From Brachypodium distachyon (taxonomy: Eukaryota; Streptophyta; Magnoliopsida; Poales; Poaceae): 64,000 bases of DNA. The translations under genes and the position numbers were made by a program. The stretch is taken from contig NC_016133.3 of the NCBI RefSeq assembly GCF_000005505.3, positions 29,505,008 to 29,569,007 of the forward strand, given 5' to 3'. This document shows, one piece after another, positions 21,201 to 32,305 of this stretch. The notes under the pieces were generated by a model. That model was not told the origin of the DNA. It searched no databases and saw only the letters and a list, made by a program, of their open reading frames with translations. Position 1 is the stretch's first letter; every line of letters starts with the position of its first letter.

Positions 21201-23106
21201 ATTAGCCCCTTTTTCTTGTTGTTTTTGTGCAAGCCACAGAACGTTTTCCCACAAAATTTTGTAATACCATAGAACTTTCAGGATACAGAGAGCAGTCGTG
21301 CTCCAACACAGGCCTACAAGCCTCCCTTGCCATCGGTAATTGCCCTATTATGAGTTCTTTTTTTCTACTCTCTCTGTCCCATATTAAGTGATGAAATATT
21401 ACATGTATGTAGACGTTTTTTGGGTGTAGATATATTCATATTTGGACAAATTTGAGTCATTTAATATGGGACAAAGGGAGTATTAGAGAAGTTTTCAGTA
21501 TACTTCTGCAAGAACTATGTTACGTCCTGAGTCTGACGCTACGTGCTATCTCTGAACTATTCTACGTCCTGAGTTTGACACTACGTGCTATCTCTGTAGG
21601 GGTCCATGCGAAGGTTGTGACTGGTGTGCGTGCCAGGTACGTGACGGTGCTTGATTCTGTTTGATGTTTGCTCACGAAGGAAGCATGCGGAAGCAGCAAA
21701 CGATCGACTCAACTTTCTATTGAATGGGCCCGGAATATATCTCGCACAGACGTCCTCTCAGTGTTCCTAATTAATTGCATCATAAGTCGCTATCAAGGTA
21801 TTCAAACTCAAACCTCAAACATGCGCTCAAGGACGAGGTCACATGCATGCATAGTTTATTTATTTTTACAACAATTAGTTCATACTGTGGGTTGTCACCT
21901 GAGAAATTGTTCATTCTAAGTTGTGATTTGGATGGTTTTTATTTAATTGTTAATTGAGCAGTTCATACTTTAGAAGTTGTTTAACTTGCAGTTGCATATT
22001 GTTTTTTAGACTTGAGATCGCGCAAACTTTTTGTGTGTTTTATGATGTGCAACTCGATTGACCAAGAAATTAGTACTACTTCCTCCGATCCGAATATTAC
22101 GGACGGAGGAGTACTTTTTTTAAACCTTTCCAACATATATCCTCGTAACATTTTCTAGAACTAATTGAATGTGCATGGTTATTACAAAAAGTATCATGTA
22201 GTTGACTAATTAACCATGTGTTGCTCATACATTGTACGGAGTAGATTTACTTTTTCATGTTTATATTTATGGAGAGAGAAAAAAAACCGATTTGGTCCCG
22301 GATCTGATAAGTGAAGAGCACCGGTGAGGTTGTCTGTAGGACAGAAACATGTCATGTTCCATGTCCTCTAGATCAGAAAGTCACGTATAACTCTCCCCTC
22401 TATCAGAAAGTCGATGTCAGTTTGCTGTGAAGAGAAGACAGATGAACGAAGTAAAACTCGATCCAGGTTAAATTTTACGTACAGGTGATGGGCTCCGTGA
22501 CGATGGAGGCGTGGTGGTGCGAGTGGTAGCGGGTGTAGAGGAAGTGGTGGTGCAGCGCGCGGTGAAACCAGTAGTAGAGGAGCTCCACGGGCCCCGCGTG
22601 CAGCAGCGCGACCAGCACGGCGCCGTCCGTCCTCCACAGCGGCAGGTGCTGCCCGCCCGGCAGGTGCAGCGCGCCCAGGTAGAAGAGGATGGCGCTGAGG
22701 ATGATCTGGTCGTCCCAGTTGCGCTCCCGGTCGACCTGCTCGAACTCGATCCCGCGGTCCACGATCTGCTTCCTGCCGCGCGCGTTCTGGAGCCGGGACA
22801 CGGTGATCCACGCCTGGTTGTGGAGCGCCCGGAGCAGCATCGACGGCAGGATGGCGATGTAGCCCAGGTCCGTCTCGCGCCACCCCTTGGTCGCCAGTTG
22901 ATGGAATCCGTGCGCTACCCACGGCGCCAGCACCAGGTACTGCATGTTGAATATTATGTTTGGTCGATCACCACGTTAATCCGTTCGTCTTTCTCACTAG
23001 TGGTACTACAGTACTGTGGTCTGGTGAGCTAGGTTATAGTACGTACCTTGAAGCTGCCAAGCCTCTTCCATGGCCACTCGCTCAAGAATCCGGGGTTTGT
23101 GGCCAT
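18279..23106 (-). CDS. CER1: CER1-like very-long-chain aldehyde decarbonylase, copy 2
   Basis: Tandem paralogue of the gene at 10.5-15.5 kb, same orientation, with the same role in alkane wax synthesis. Nine exons: 23106-23047, 22939-22483, 20655-20436, 20162-19787, 19683-19576, 19161-18961, 18875-18777, 18693-18517 and 18440-18279, giving 619 residues. Exon 2 (457 nt) equals exons 2 plus 3 of copy 1 exactly (224+233). The His clusters HRALHHH, HSHHH and HSLHH and the C-terminal NWLPRRVMSAWRIAG block are intact. Two residues are missing relative to copy 1 in the KNKEEAVDV region of exon 4. The donor after exon 6 is GTCACC, weaker than the GTAAGA used in copy 1. Otherwise the gene looks functional. 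Confidence 0.93.
21367..21480. mobile_element. Stowaway-type MITE in CER1 copy 2 intron
   Basis: It starts CTCTCTCTGTCCCATATTAAG and ends in the inverted ATTTAATATGGGACAAAGGGAG, with TA on both sides. It has the usual internal ACATGTATGTAGACG and TAGATATATTCATATTT arms. Confidence 0.85.
21521..21597. repeat. Two-copy direct repeat, 42 bp period
   Basis: TACGTCCTGAGTCTGACG... and TACGTCCTGAGTTTGACA..., each continuing with CTACGTGCTATCTCTG, at 21521-21555 and 21563-21597. They lie just beyond the MITE in the same intron. Confidence 0.8.
22077..22113. mobile_element. Short palindromic MITE remnant
   Basis: TACTTCCTCCGATCCGAATAT is followed by ATTACGGACGGAGGAGTA, a near-perfect palindrome with Stowaway-like ends. 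It lies in the large intron of CER1 copy 2. Confidence 0.5.
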
Positions 23107-23204
23107 GTCTGCCTTGTGCTGGCCCTTGGGGCTGCTCCGCGCGCTCACTGTGTTTACAGAGATGAGGAAGAACACTGGCTTCTGTTCCATGTGGTACTAC
23201 CGTC

Positions 23205-23212
23205 TTTATATA
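23205..23212 (-). promoter_or_regulatory. Probable TATA box of CER1 copy 2
   Basis: TATATAAA on the minus strand, within GTCTATATAAAGACG, lies about 100 bases upstream of the ATG at 23106. It is a good match at a sensible distance. Confidence 0.55.
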
Positions 23213-23518
23213 GACTCGGCTGGTGTGGGTTCGAGTGTACACATATGCATGGGACAGGTGGCGGCTGAAATTCGCGAATATTACAAGACCATTCACTGTT
23301 ATACATCCAGCCTATTTAAGACTCCCTAATCGCAAACAGTGTGCAACCGTATGCGATGTTCGAATGTGCACACATCATTAGGAAATACCACACCGCCTGT
23401 GTGATGTCGTGCACATCGGGTATGTCGAGAAATCGATGTTGTGCAACAAACATCCCAATTGCACACCATGAAACACCGACCGTGTGTGATGGTTGTGACT
23501 CTATGTACTGATCTACTA

Positions 23519-23630
23519 CCTCCGTTCCATAATTCTTGTCTCAAATTTGTCCAAAAATGGATGTATATATTACTAAAAAATGTCTAGACACATGTAATAT
23601 TTTTCGACAAGAATTACGGAACGGATGGAG
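23519..23630. mobile_element. Stowaway-type MITE upstream of CER1 copy 2
   Basis: The left end CCTCCGTTCCATAATTCTTG matches the inverted right end CAAGAATTACGGAACGGATGGAG, flanked by TA. It sits about 400 bp upstream of the start codon of CER1 copy 2. Confidence 0.85.
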
Positions 23631-23685
23631 TAGTCCAGTATCGATAAAAAATCAATGGAGTAGTCCAGTATCGATAAAAAATCAA
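23626..23685. repeat. 30-bp perfect tandem duplication spanning a MITE end
   Basis: Two identical units beginning TGGAGTAGTCCAGTATCGAT at 23626-23655 and 23656-23685. The first unit starts inside the right terminus of the Stowaway element, so the duplication is younger than the MITE insertion. Confidence 0.85.
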
Positions 23686-24608
23686 ATTCTTAATGAATTA
23701 CGTACTGTTTTTACGTATGCTGTATAATTAATTCAAAATTTAATTAATTCATACTTTTCTTATGAATCTGTACCTAAGAATAAAAGCAATAGTATTTTCG
23801 TCGTTGGTTTTTGTCCGTCAATTTTGTGTTTTAGTCCTTTTTTTAGAAATCAACGTGCAGTCCAATTTGAGGACGGAACCACGTTTTTCTGCAAAACTCG
23901 AGGTTCTTTTTGCAATTCTCCCTGCCTCACCTGATCCACTCCTCTCCTCCTTCCATGGCCGCCGGCCCCCTCCTATCTCCCCCTCACCCTCCTCCGCTTC
24001 CAGGCGCCCACGCACCTCCTCCTCCACCGTCGTCCCGCCCCTCCCCCGACGCCGCTGCCGGCTTCCCCCATTCGCAATCACCGTCTTAGACCCTTGACTC
24101 TCCGATCCGTATCCCTCAACTTCCTCCGCCGCTACCACAGAAGCTCGTGTTCCCTGTCTCCTCCAGCGCGCTGTGTTCCATGTCCAACGACGAGGAGTCG
24201 TTGGTCATCGTCACCGCAAGGCTCCAGCGTGAGCAGCACGCTGCCATGGCCGAGCGCGGCGGCGCTCCCCTGGCTGCCACACCTGCCACCGCCGGTCCTC
24301 TCTGCCGACTCGCTTATTCCTCAGCCTTGTCGGCGTCACTGTCGCGCACGGCACCACGCTGGCGACCTCCACCCCAAACGCCGAGCCAAGGCTGAGTTTG
24401 ACGCCGCCCAGGCCCAACATGCGTCTGGCCGAGTGGAAGCCAACTGAAGGTCGGTCCAACGCTTCTGCGAAAGGGCAGGCAGAGCCATGGCCGTGTTGGG
24501 CTGTTCCTGGAGCTGGTTATGAGCCCTTGATTAAGATGATTGATTATACCTGAGGTTAATTTTTGTTGTTTAGAACATTCGCTGGTTTCTCTGTGTTGCT
24601 GTATAGAT
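23686..24608. other. GC-rich, gene-like stretch interrupted by the CACTA element
   Basis: From 23.9 to 24.5 kb the sequence is C-rich with short open frames, a leader-like CT-rich run and codons such as MSNDEESLVIVTARLQREQH at 24180, but no recognisable domain. It stops at the CACTA insertion. It may be the start of a gene or a captured fragment; nothing decides this. Confidence 0.35.
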
Positions 24609-24639
24609 CACTACTACAAAACGGTCTATATCTCATGGC

Positions 24640-25025
24640 ACATCAGTAACGGGTCCGGCGCGACCGTTACTGATGAAAAGCGTCAGTGTCGGTCGCGGCC
24701 GTGACCGTTACTGATGAACAGAGCGGGGTCTGCCCGTCCCTGCCCAGCCATACATCAGTGGCGGCCGCGTCGATGTACCATCATTCCTCGCGAGATACAT
24801 CAGTGGCGGTCGATTAAGAGACGACCGTTACTGATGAGTGATACATCAGTAACGGTCGTCCTAACATGCCCGCCACTGATGTGTGGTACATATCAGTAAC
24901 GGTCGCCCGCAGACCGACCGTTACTGATGTTTGGTGCATCAGTAACGGGCCGGTATAAAGCGACCGTTACTGATGTATCCCCTACTATCAGTAAAGGTTG
25001 CCCAAGTCCCGACGGCCACTGATAA
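24640..25025. repeat. 5' subterminal repeat array of CACTA element
   Basis: At least ten copies, in both orientations, of a motif around CATCAGTAACGGTCG / CGACCGTTACTGATG, some with GTGGCGG in place of GTAACGG. In CACTA elements such repeats bind the TNPA-type protein. Confidence 0.9.
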
Positions 25026-25035
25026 TCGTCGCGGT

Positions 25036-25720
25036 TTAAGTACGCGGGGTAGAGCCGCAGCTGGTCGCGTTGCGCGTTGTAACGGACCAGCTGCGGCCTC
25101 TTCTTCTCCCGCTACGGCGGAGCGCTGCCCAAATCCTCCATGGCCGCTGGCGAGCCCAGCAGGTAGCCCCTTCTCCTCCCTCTCCCTTCCTCCTCTCTCC
25201 CCCCGGCGGCGCCCCCCATCTCCATGGCCGGCGGCGCCCCCATCTCTGGCGATCTCCATTTTTGGAGCTCCGGCGGCCGATGAGCTCCAATCTTCGAGCC
25301 CGAAGCTTCCCTCTCCCTTGCGAGCTCTCTCTCCCTCCCGATCTTTCTCGCCGGCCTCCAATTTCTCTCCAAAGTTCCTCCATTTCAAATTTTTGAGCTC
25401 CGGCCGCCGGCCAAAATGCGGCCTCCTCGTTGTCGCCCGAAGCTTCCCTCTTCCTTGCGAGCTCTCTCCCCCTCCCGATCTTTCTCGCCGGCGTCCAATT
25501 TCTCTCTGAATGTCCCTTTCAAATTTTTAGTTAGACCCTTAACCCCGGTTAATTAACACCTTAATCCCCTTATTAATTATTAGGCTAACTATTTTGCTTT
25601 GTGTTTTCTTGTGTATTGTGTTGTAGATCGAAGGACCGTTCTTGGATGTACGCCACGGAAAGAATCAATGCTTGATGGATAACCGAATGGACGGTCTTTT
25701 TTGGAGTCGCGAAAGGTGAT
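25036..25720 (+). other. GC-rich leader region of CACTA transposase gene
   Basis: A C/T-rich segment with an internal near-repeat: the phrase CGAAGCTTCCCTCT...CTTGCGAGCTCTCT occurs near 25300 and 25440, and CTCCCGATCTTTCTCGCCGG near 25335 and 25472. No domain was recognised. It is probably the promoter and leader of the TNP2-type gene. Confidence 0.45.
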
Positions 25721-28700
25721 ATGGAACGAAAAGGACTTGTGATGATGTGTTGTCCATGTCGCAAATGTGGAAACATATGCATGATGAAGCCTGCAGATGT
25801 TCAGATGCACGTGCTGGCATCGGGTTTTGTGGAAGGTATTCACGCCGGACTTGTCACGGGGAGGATGCGGTTGATGTCGGTAGCGGTAGCGAAGATGATG
25901 ATGTCCTGTGGTATGATCTAGCGAATGATTCCGAGGAAGAAACAATGGTCGATGAGGAGGCTAATGTGGAAGGTGAAGGAGCTCCATGTGGCAGGATTGC
26001 TGAAATGCTAGATGACTCGTACCTACGGGACTAGCTAGAGGACCCCGAAGATGAGGCAGTGTGTGCTCAGTTCAAAAAATTGTTGGAGGACGCAAACACA
26101 CCCTTGTATGATGGAGATGGCGAAGAAAACAACGTGCTCGAAGTAACGCTCAAAATTTTGAGGCTGAAGGTAGCATCATGCTAGTCAGACAAGGGCTTCA
26201 CGGACTTGTTTAGTTACCTTGCTTCGGTTTTTCCACAACCAAACAAGTTGCCGAAGAGCACATACAAGGCGAAAAAGATTACATGCCCGCTTGGATTAGA
26301 TTGCGTGAAACTTCATTAATGTCCAAACGACTGCATGGTATACATTGGAGAGTACGAGAACCATGAGAACTGCCACATATGCGGTGCATCGAGATACAAG
26401 AAGAAAACCGCCAGAGCTGACGAAGACGATGGGGAAGAAGAGATGAAGGGTAGGCCGGCAAACACTGTCTGGTATCTTACGCCAGGTGGCCGAGTTGAGC
26501 GTTGGATGCAGAACATTAAGGACACGAGGTATCTCGTCCATCACGATCCGGCGCAGGCAGCATTCGATCCTGAAGGGCACTACCGTGTGGAGGAAGCTGG
26601 GGTCCTAATACACCCTGCCGATGGGACTCAGTGGAGAAACTTCGACACGGCATTTCCAGATTTTGGGGGAGAGCCCACAAACCTGAGGCTCGGTCTCAGC
26701 ACTGACGGGATAAATACTTTCGAAAACATGAACAACAAGCACAACACATGGCCAGTGATCTTGTTTGTCTACAACCTTCCTCCATGGTTAATCATGAAGA
26801 GAAAATACATCCACATGTGCATGCTCATACAGAGTCCAAAGCAGCCGGGAGCTGACCTAAATGTGTATCTGCAGCTAGTGAAGGATGAGCTGAAGCAGTT
26901 TTGAAACCCTGGCAGAGTGGTTTGAGACGCAAACAAGAGGGAGTACTTCAATATGAGAGCAGCGCTTCTGACCTGCGTGCATGACTACCCCGCGAATGGA
27001 AATACTTCATGCCAGGTGACACATGGCTACAAGGCCTGTACAAAGTGCGGGGGAAAACACGACATCAGAGAAGTTGCCCGCTTCATCCAAAATTGTTTGC
27101 ATGGCCACCGAAAATGGTTGGATGCTAAAAACCCTTGGAGGGATGACAAGGAAACGTTCAATGGGAAGACGGAGCACGGGACAGCGTCGAAGAAGAAGTC
27201 TGGTATGCAAATCCTTGAAATTGTGAATGATCTTGAAGTTGTCCCCGAAAAGATTGCTGCCAAGAAATATAAGGAACCTGAAGGCGTCGTGTGGAAAAGG
27301 AGGTCCGTATTCTGGGACCTGGAAAACTGGGCACATTTAGAATGCCGCCACAGCATAGATGTCATGCACGTGGAGAAAAATGTATGCGACAACGTGTTGG
27401 GGTTGCTGATGAACATTCCAGAGAAGACGAAAGATGAACCCAATGCACGGAAGGACCTGGAACTCATGTCTATCAGAAAAGAATTGTGGGGCAAAGATCA
27501 AGTATCGGCAGCCGACAAGAATGGTTTCGCGATGGTGACCACGCGCTGTCGTCTTGCATGTTACAACCTGTACAAAGACGAGTTGCATAGGATGTGCCAG
27601 TGCCTGCAGGGCATTAAAGTCCCATCGAACTACTCGTCGAGCATCAAGCATCTAGTTGACACGAAGAGTCACAAGCTATCTGGCATGAAGTCTCACGACA
27701 ACCATGTCATACTCACTGAGTTACTTCCAGTCGCAATTAGAGGTATCATGGAGCCGCACGTAAGGGAGACAATCATGAAGATTTTTGACTTCTTTGACAT
27801 CATCTCGCAGAAGTCAATCACCGTTAGACGATGCCAGATACTACAGGATAGTATGATACAGATTCTGTGCGAACTCGAGATGTTCTTCCCTCCATATTCT
27901 TCGATATCATGGTCCATCTAATTATCCACATATGCGATGAGATCTTGTCCCTAGGGCCCTCGTTCCTGCATAACATGTATGGCCCTAAACGATACAACGG
28001 GGTTCTGAAGCGCTAGGTTCGTAAGAGATTGCGTCCGGAAGGTAGCATCATGGAAGGCTTTAGGGCAGAAGAGTGCATCGAGTTCTGCACGGATTGGTTG
28101 GCCGATCAGAAATCAATAGGTGTTCCCGAATCACGGCACACGAGCAAGCTCGAAGGCGAAGGTGGCCTTGGACATACATTCCTTAATGTCTATGGAAGAG
28201 GAAGGGAAGCTGACTTTGAAAGTGCACATTTGGTTGTGTTGTAAACTGCCGATTGCTGCCGACCTTATCAGGAAATGCACATGGAACAACTGCGAAATGA
28301 AAACCCTAAAAGAGGAGAAGTCTGGATCCACTGGGAGCACAATAAAACCTTCGTAGCGTGGCTGAAGAATTATTGGTACGGCAGGGAGACGACCAATGAA
28401 TCTGAAGAGACGGTTGCATGTTTGTCACGGGAACCTGCTTACCACATCTCTACTTGGCAATCATATGCAATCAACGGTATAACTTCTACACCGCGTCTCA
28501 GGACCGTAAAAGCACATATCAAAATAGTGGTGTAGTCATGACTTCTGAGACCGCAACCGACGACAACAGCAAAACCAAAGCGTTCTTTGACGTTATCGAG
28601 GAGATCTGAGAATTGGAGTACTTGATCACAAAGATCCCAATGTTCCGCGTAAGATGGACCAAAGGTGACAAAGAAGAAAGTCACAGGTTCACGACGATGG

Positions 28701-28834
28701 TGCTACCTCCTAAGATCCCTCGTGAACAAGTTGACGTGAGAAAAATCCTGGCAAGAGAGGAACCATGGGTCTTTGCTAAACAATGCAAGCAGGTATTCTA
28801 CATAAACGACTCGACAATAAAGGCCGCGTCGTAG
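25721..28834 (+). pseudogene. TNP2-type CACTA transposase, decayed
   Basis: A mosaic of frames resembles TNP2/TNPD: an N-terminal Transpos_assoc-like Cys stretch (CPCRKCGN near 25.75 kb), a Transposase_21 core (GLSTDGINTFENMNNKHNTWPV... near 26.7 kb and LENWAHLECRHSIDVMHVEKNVCDNVLG near 27.35 kb), a DUF4218-like part (DIMVHLIIHICDEILSLGPS near 27.9 kb) and a DUF4216-like C-terminus (FRVRWTKGDKEE... QCKQVFYIND, ending at 28.83 kb). Stop codons interrupt it near 26032, 26181, 26902 and 26923, and several frame changes occur. Three stops fall where the family has Trp (TGG to TGA or TAG). The copy cannot make a full transposase. Confidence 0.85.
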
Positions 28835-29235
28835 TAAGAAGAGGGAAAAGAAGCATTGTTGGAGTGGATGGAGTTACTTCACAAGAAGACTACGAATGTT
28901 TCCATGATCCGACGACCGCCGCAGATGACGAAGAAGCGGAACGCAAGATATTAACGAGGAAAAGGAGAGGGAAAAGAAGAAGTGATGGGAGCGAGAGCGA
29001 GAAAATACCACAAAAACCCTACCTCAGAAGCACTACTGCGAGGAGTCAAGTTATGACTTACCAAAGGAAGGAGAAGGCCTAGTAGTCACATTGTAATGTA
29101 CTTGTACTGAATTTGAATGCAAACTTTGTACTAAGTAAAATTATGTGTGATCGATGTACTTTTGTGTATGCATGTGATGAATTTTTTAAACGTTCCTATA
29201 ATTTAAACTGGTACAAAGCTCAACAAGTATTGGAA

Positions 29236-29453
29236 CACATCAGTAACGGTCCCTTGGTTACACGCCCGTTACTAATGAGTATAGGCAGACATCAATAACG
29301 GTCGGGTAACAAGGCGACCGTTACTGATGTGTTTTTGGGCATTGCTCACAGGAGCACATCAGTGGCGGTCGCGTCGTATCCCGACCGTTACTGAAGATTG
29401 AAGGAACATCAGTAACGATCGCCCTGTTAAGCGCCCGTTACTGATGTTTATAG
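29236..29453. repeat. Internal array of CACTA subterminal-type repeats
   Basis: About eight copies of CATCAGTAACGGTCN or its inverse, the same motif as at both element ends, sit between the TNP2-type and the second gene, about 4.6 and 5.0 kb from the termini. They may be part of an internal promoter or the fossil end of a second element. Confidence 0.85.
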
Positions 29454-29718
29454 CGTATATAACCATGACTTGAGAAAATTACCGGTTCATTCTCGCCCAC
29501 GCGTCCTCAAAGCGACCAGCAGGGGTATCGGAACCCTAGCGCGGGCGAAGCCTTGCCGGATCTCCGCGCTGCCGCCGCCGCTGTCAACCGCCTGTGTGCC
29601 GTCTTCCTCCGCGCTGTCCGAGCCTGACGCCGCCCGACCCCGCACCGTCTTCGTACGCGCCGTCTTCCTCCGCGCCGTCTGAGCCCGACGCCGCCCAACC
29701 CTGAGCCCGACGCCACCG

Positions 29719-29864
29719 CTCGACCCTGCGTCGTCTTCCTCCGTGCCGCTCGACCCCGCGTCGTCTTCCTCCGTGCCGCCCGACCCCGCGCCGTCTTCCT
29801 CCGCGACGACCCGACCCCGCGTCGTCTTCCTCCGTGACGACCCGACCCCGCGTCGTCTTCCTCC
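29719..29864. repeat. 30-bp GC-rich tandem repeat
   Basis: About five consecutive units of consensus CTCGACCCCGCGTCGTCTTC plus CTCCGTGCCG, period 30-31 bp, with minor variation. The units are part of the leader of the second CACTA gene. Confidence 0.85.
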
Positions 29865-29928
29865 TTCGCCTCCGGCCCTCCTCAACCCACCGGTGCACGC
29901 TCCCTCTGCCTCGCTCTCGCTGCTGTTA

Positions 29929-30024
29929 TGGTTAGGGTTAGTGTTAGAGTACTTTAGGGTTAGGGTTCATGCTACATACTGTTAGGGTTAGGGTTAGTGT
30001 TAGAGTAATTTAGGGTTAGGGTTA
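29929..30024 (+). repeat. Telomere-like GGGTTAG/TTTAGGG repeats
   Basis: Three clusters of GTTAGGGTTAG and TTTAGGGTTAGGGTT separated by related GTGTTAGAGTA spacers. The units mix the plant telomere unit (TTTAGGG) with TTAGGG, so they look like a local simple repeat and not a true telomere tract. Confidence 0.7.
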
Positions 30025-30035
30025 ACTAAATAAGG

Positions 30036-30216
30036 TTGTTGTTGCTGAATACTGCTGCTGCTTAACTGCTGCTGTTGCTGCTTAACTGAATTTCTGGTTA
30101 ACTGCTGCTGCTGCTTAACTGAATTTCTAGTTAACTGTTGATGTTGCTGCTTAACTGCTGCTGTTGATGCTTAAATGAATTTCTCGTTAACTGCTACTGT
30201 TGCCGCTGAATTTTTG
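30036..30216 (+). repeat. CTG-rich degenerate repeat
   Basis: Repeats of the phrase TGCTGCTGTTGCTGCTTAACTG, with AATTTCTGGTTAACTG spacers, occur four to five times. They lie in the non-coding part before the second CACTA gene. Confidence 0.7.
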
Positions 30217-30591
30217 GTTAAATTGAGAGTGCAACATCTATAGGTTATGAAAATCTAATTACTTTAGATAAGTAAAGTTGATCTTGCTCAGAATATGATT
30301 TTTTATATGCTATATACATGCTGTTTTACATGCTATTTTAGGTGTTTTAAATGCTATACACGGGGTTTTATATGCTATTTTGGAGAATTGAGTAATGAAT
30401 AGTGGGCCTGACCATCGTGTCGGGTCATTGGAGAAGGGGCCGGCCATCGTGCCGAGGGGGTACATATGCAGGTGGGTTTTTTATGCAGGTTTCGACCTCC
30501 TAGTAGACAAAATTTGCTAGTTTTATAGCATAGGTCATGTCGAAATTTTCGGCCAATATATATTTGATGGTTTTGATGGCATAGGTACGAA

Positions 30592-31830
30592 ATGGGCAAG
30601 TGTAGCCAGAAATCAGTTCTTGAGGACGTAGCTCCTGAGGAGGTGTATCGTGTCGATGAAGAGTCTTCATCGGGAGAGCAAATTGCCAGCTCTGGCGGCG
30701 ATCCTAGCTTTGGCGAAGGTAGCTCTCGTTCAGAAGAGCAAGACAATGAGCGACGTGTGGAAGAGAGTAACCCGACAACTGCTTCTACGGCTAAGAAGCC
30801 AAGGAGGAAGACGCCGAGGGGGAGCCACAACTTGAAGGTGTTTTGCTACGTGGTCATCCGACACTCTGACAGAGGCCGCCCGGAGTCGCCTAAGAGGGCA
30901 CAGAAGGCCTTCGCAACCACCTGTGGAGCCGTTGCACGTAAATATTGCAAGATCACCGACGAGTGGAAGACATCTCCGAAGTTGTTAGAAACACGTGCAT
31001 GGCGTACGTTGAAAGGAGGTTCTAAGTCACTGACGAGTGGCGCGAGCGATTCCGAGTGTCCATCAACATAGCAGTGCAGAATGGTCTTGCTACTTGGAAA
31101 ACCACCGCTAGAAAGTGGATGGACAAACCCTATGAGATCATCAAGAAGAAATGGCCATCGATAACTGATGAGGCTGAATGGGAAAAATTTAAGAAGGAAT
31201 CATCTAACCCTGCCTTCATTGCGAAGAGTGAACGTATGAGGGCGTTGCGCGCGAGGAAGCCGTTGAACCACAGGCTAGGGAGTGCAGGGAAAGAGGGGAA
31301 GAGAAAGGTCTGGCGCAAGCAGGACCGAATTCTCGAGGCGGCAGGCAGGGTGCCTCTAGTGCATAACATTCTGGAGGATAAACGTGCTAGAGAATATGCA
31401 TGTAAGCACATGGCACCAGAGGAGTGGGCGGGCATTGAGCCAATGCAGCCGCCTGTTAAAATTTTTACGGTAAGGGTTCTCGTGCATTAATTTGTTTTCG
31501 GCATTAATTATGACACTCATGATCCATATATACTCACGTTGGTCCTGTCTTATATGATAACAGGGAAAATGCCCACAAATGGGAGGAGAGCAAGAGGTCA
31601 GAAACATCCGCCGACTCCGTGCAGAGCAAGAGGTTGGAGTCGGCTGTGACCGCCGGCTTGCAAAAGGTGGAGCACACGGGCCGTGTACTAGGGGAAAGCG
31701 AAGGGGCCTGCTGGGATGATTATTTCCCGCCTGCTCCGAAGCGAAGCAGGGTCCAGAAAAAGCTCCCCGCTTCTTCTGAAATAATAGAACAAGCTAAGGC
31801 GGAGGCGCGAGAGTAGGCATCTATGGTGTG
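30592..31830 (+). pseudogene. Second CACTA gene, 5' part (plant transposase Ptta/En/Spm-like)
   Basis: The open frame from ATG 30592 has an acidic, Ser/Glu-rich N-terminus and a basic KKPRRKTPRG patch. After a frame change near 31050 it continues with a conserved-looking block (NGLATWKTTARKWMDKPYEIIKKKWPSITDEAEWEKF...). That block resembles the plant transposase region found beside TNP2 genes in grass CACTA elements. It may act as the TNPA-type DNA-binding protein. Assignment is by general resemblance; the gene is not open throughout. Confidence 0.55.
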
Positions 31831-32305
31831 TCAAGAGGTGTCAAGAGAATATGAAGTGCAAGCCGTCCATCATTTGATGTCGGCATTGGCCAAAGACCAC
31901 CCCGCCCTTGACGCCATACTCGGGGGAGGAGTGGACGGTTTGAGGAACCTCCTTCCTCCTCTTCCCCGCGAAAGAGCACCCCGTTGAAGAGCAGCGCCGC
32001 CTCCGACACACGTATGGAAGACGATGACACCTACACCCCAGGTTACGGCCCGGCTCCTAGCATGGACAACCCCCCCGCTAGCCAACCGGACCCAAGCGAG
32101 CACATCCGGGATAACGATCCGCGTCCGAATGACAACATCCTTGTAAGCATACTTTTCAAACTCTTTTTCAATCCTTACCTTCATGAATAAAGATCTTACA
32201 CACATATGCCTTCTTTTTGTTACGCGCAGGCACCGGTGAAGTGTCGTATTCACGTAGACAAGCCTGGGAAGCCTGTAGACGCCATTGGCCGCCTGATGCA
32301 TTCTT

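Larger units (their letters stand above)
20656..22482 (-). other. Large intron of CER1 copy 2
   Basis: This 1.8 kb intron lies between exons 2 and 3, at the position of the copy 1 intron 12673-13205, splitting the Ser codon of PITSVIHPF in both. It is enlarged by a Stowaway MITE, a 42-bp-period repeat and a short palindromic MITE, listed separately. Confidence 0.75.

Noticed and set aside
23336..23500. CRISPR-like or clustered GTGTGCA/TGCACAC repeats
   Set aside because: Irregular spacing and both orientations; it looks like remnants of a plant DNA transposon subterminal region, and CRISPR arrays are not expected in a plant nuclear genome.
24973..25509. Protein-coding gene in the GC-rich region at the left of the CACTA element
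   Set aside because: Low-complexity Pro/Ser/Arg frames on both strands; better explained as transposon leader.
29487..29898. Arg/Gly-rich minus-strand protein
   Set aside because: It is the translation of a 30-bp tandem repeat.
29929..30024. Interstitial telomere or chromosome-end fusion
   Set aside because: Units are mixed TTAGGG/TTTAGGG, short and separated by spacers, all inside a CACTA element with intact ends.
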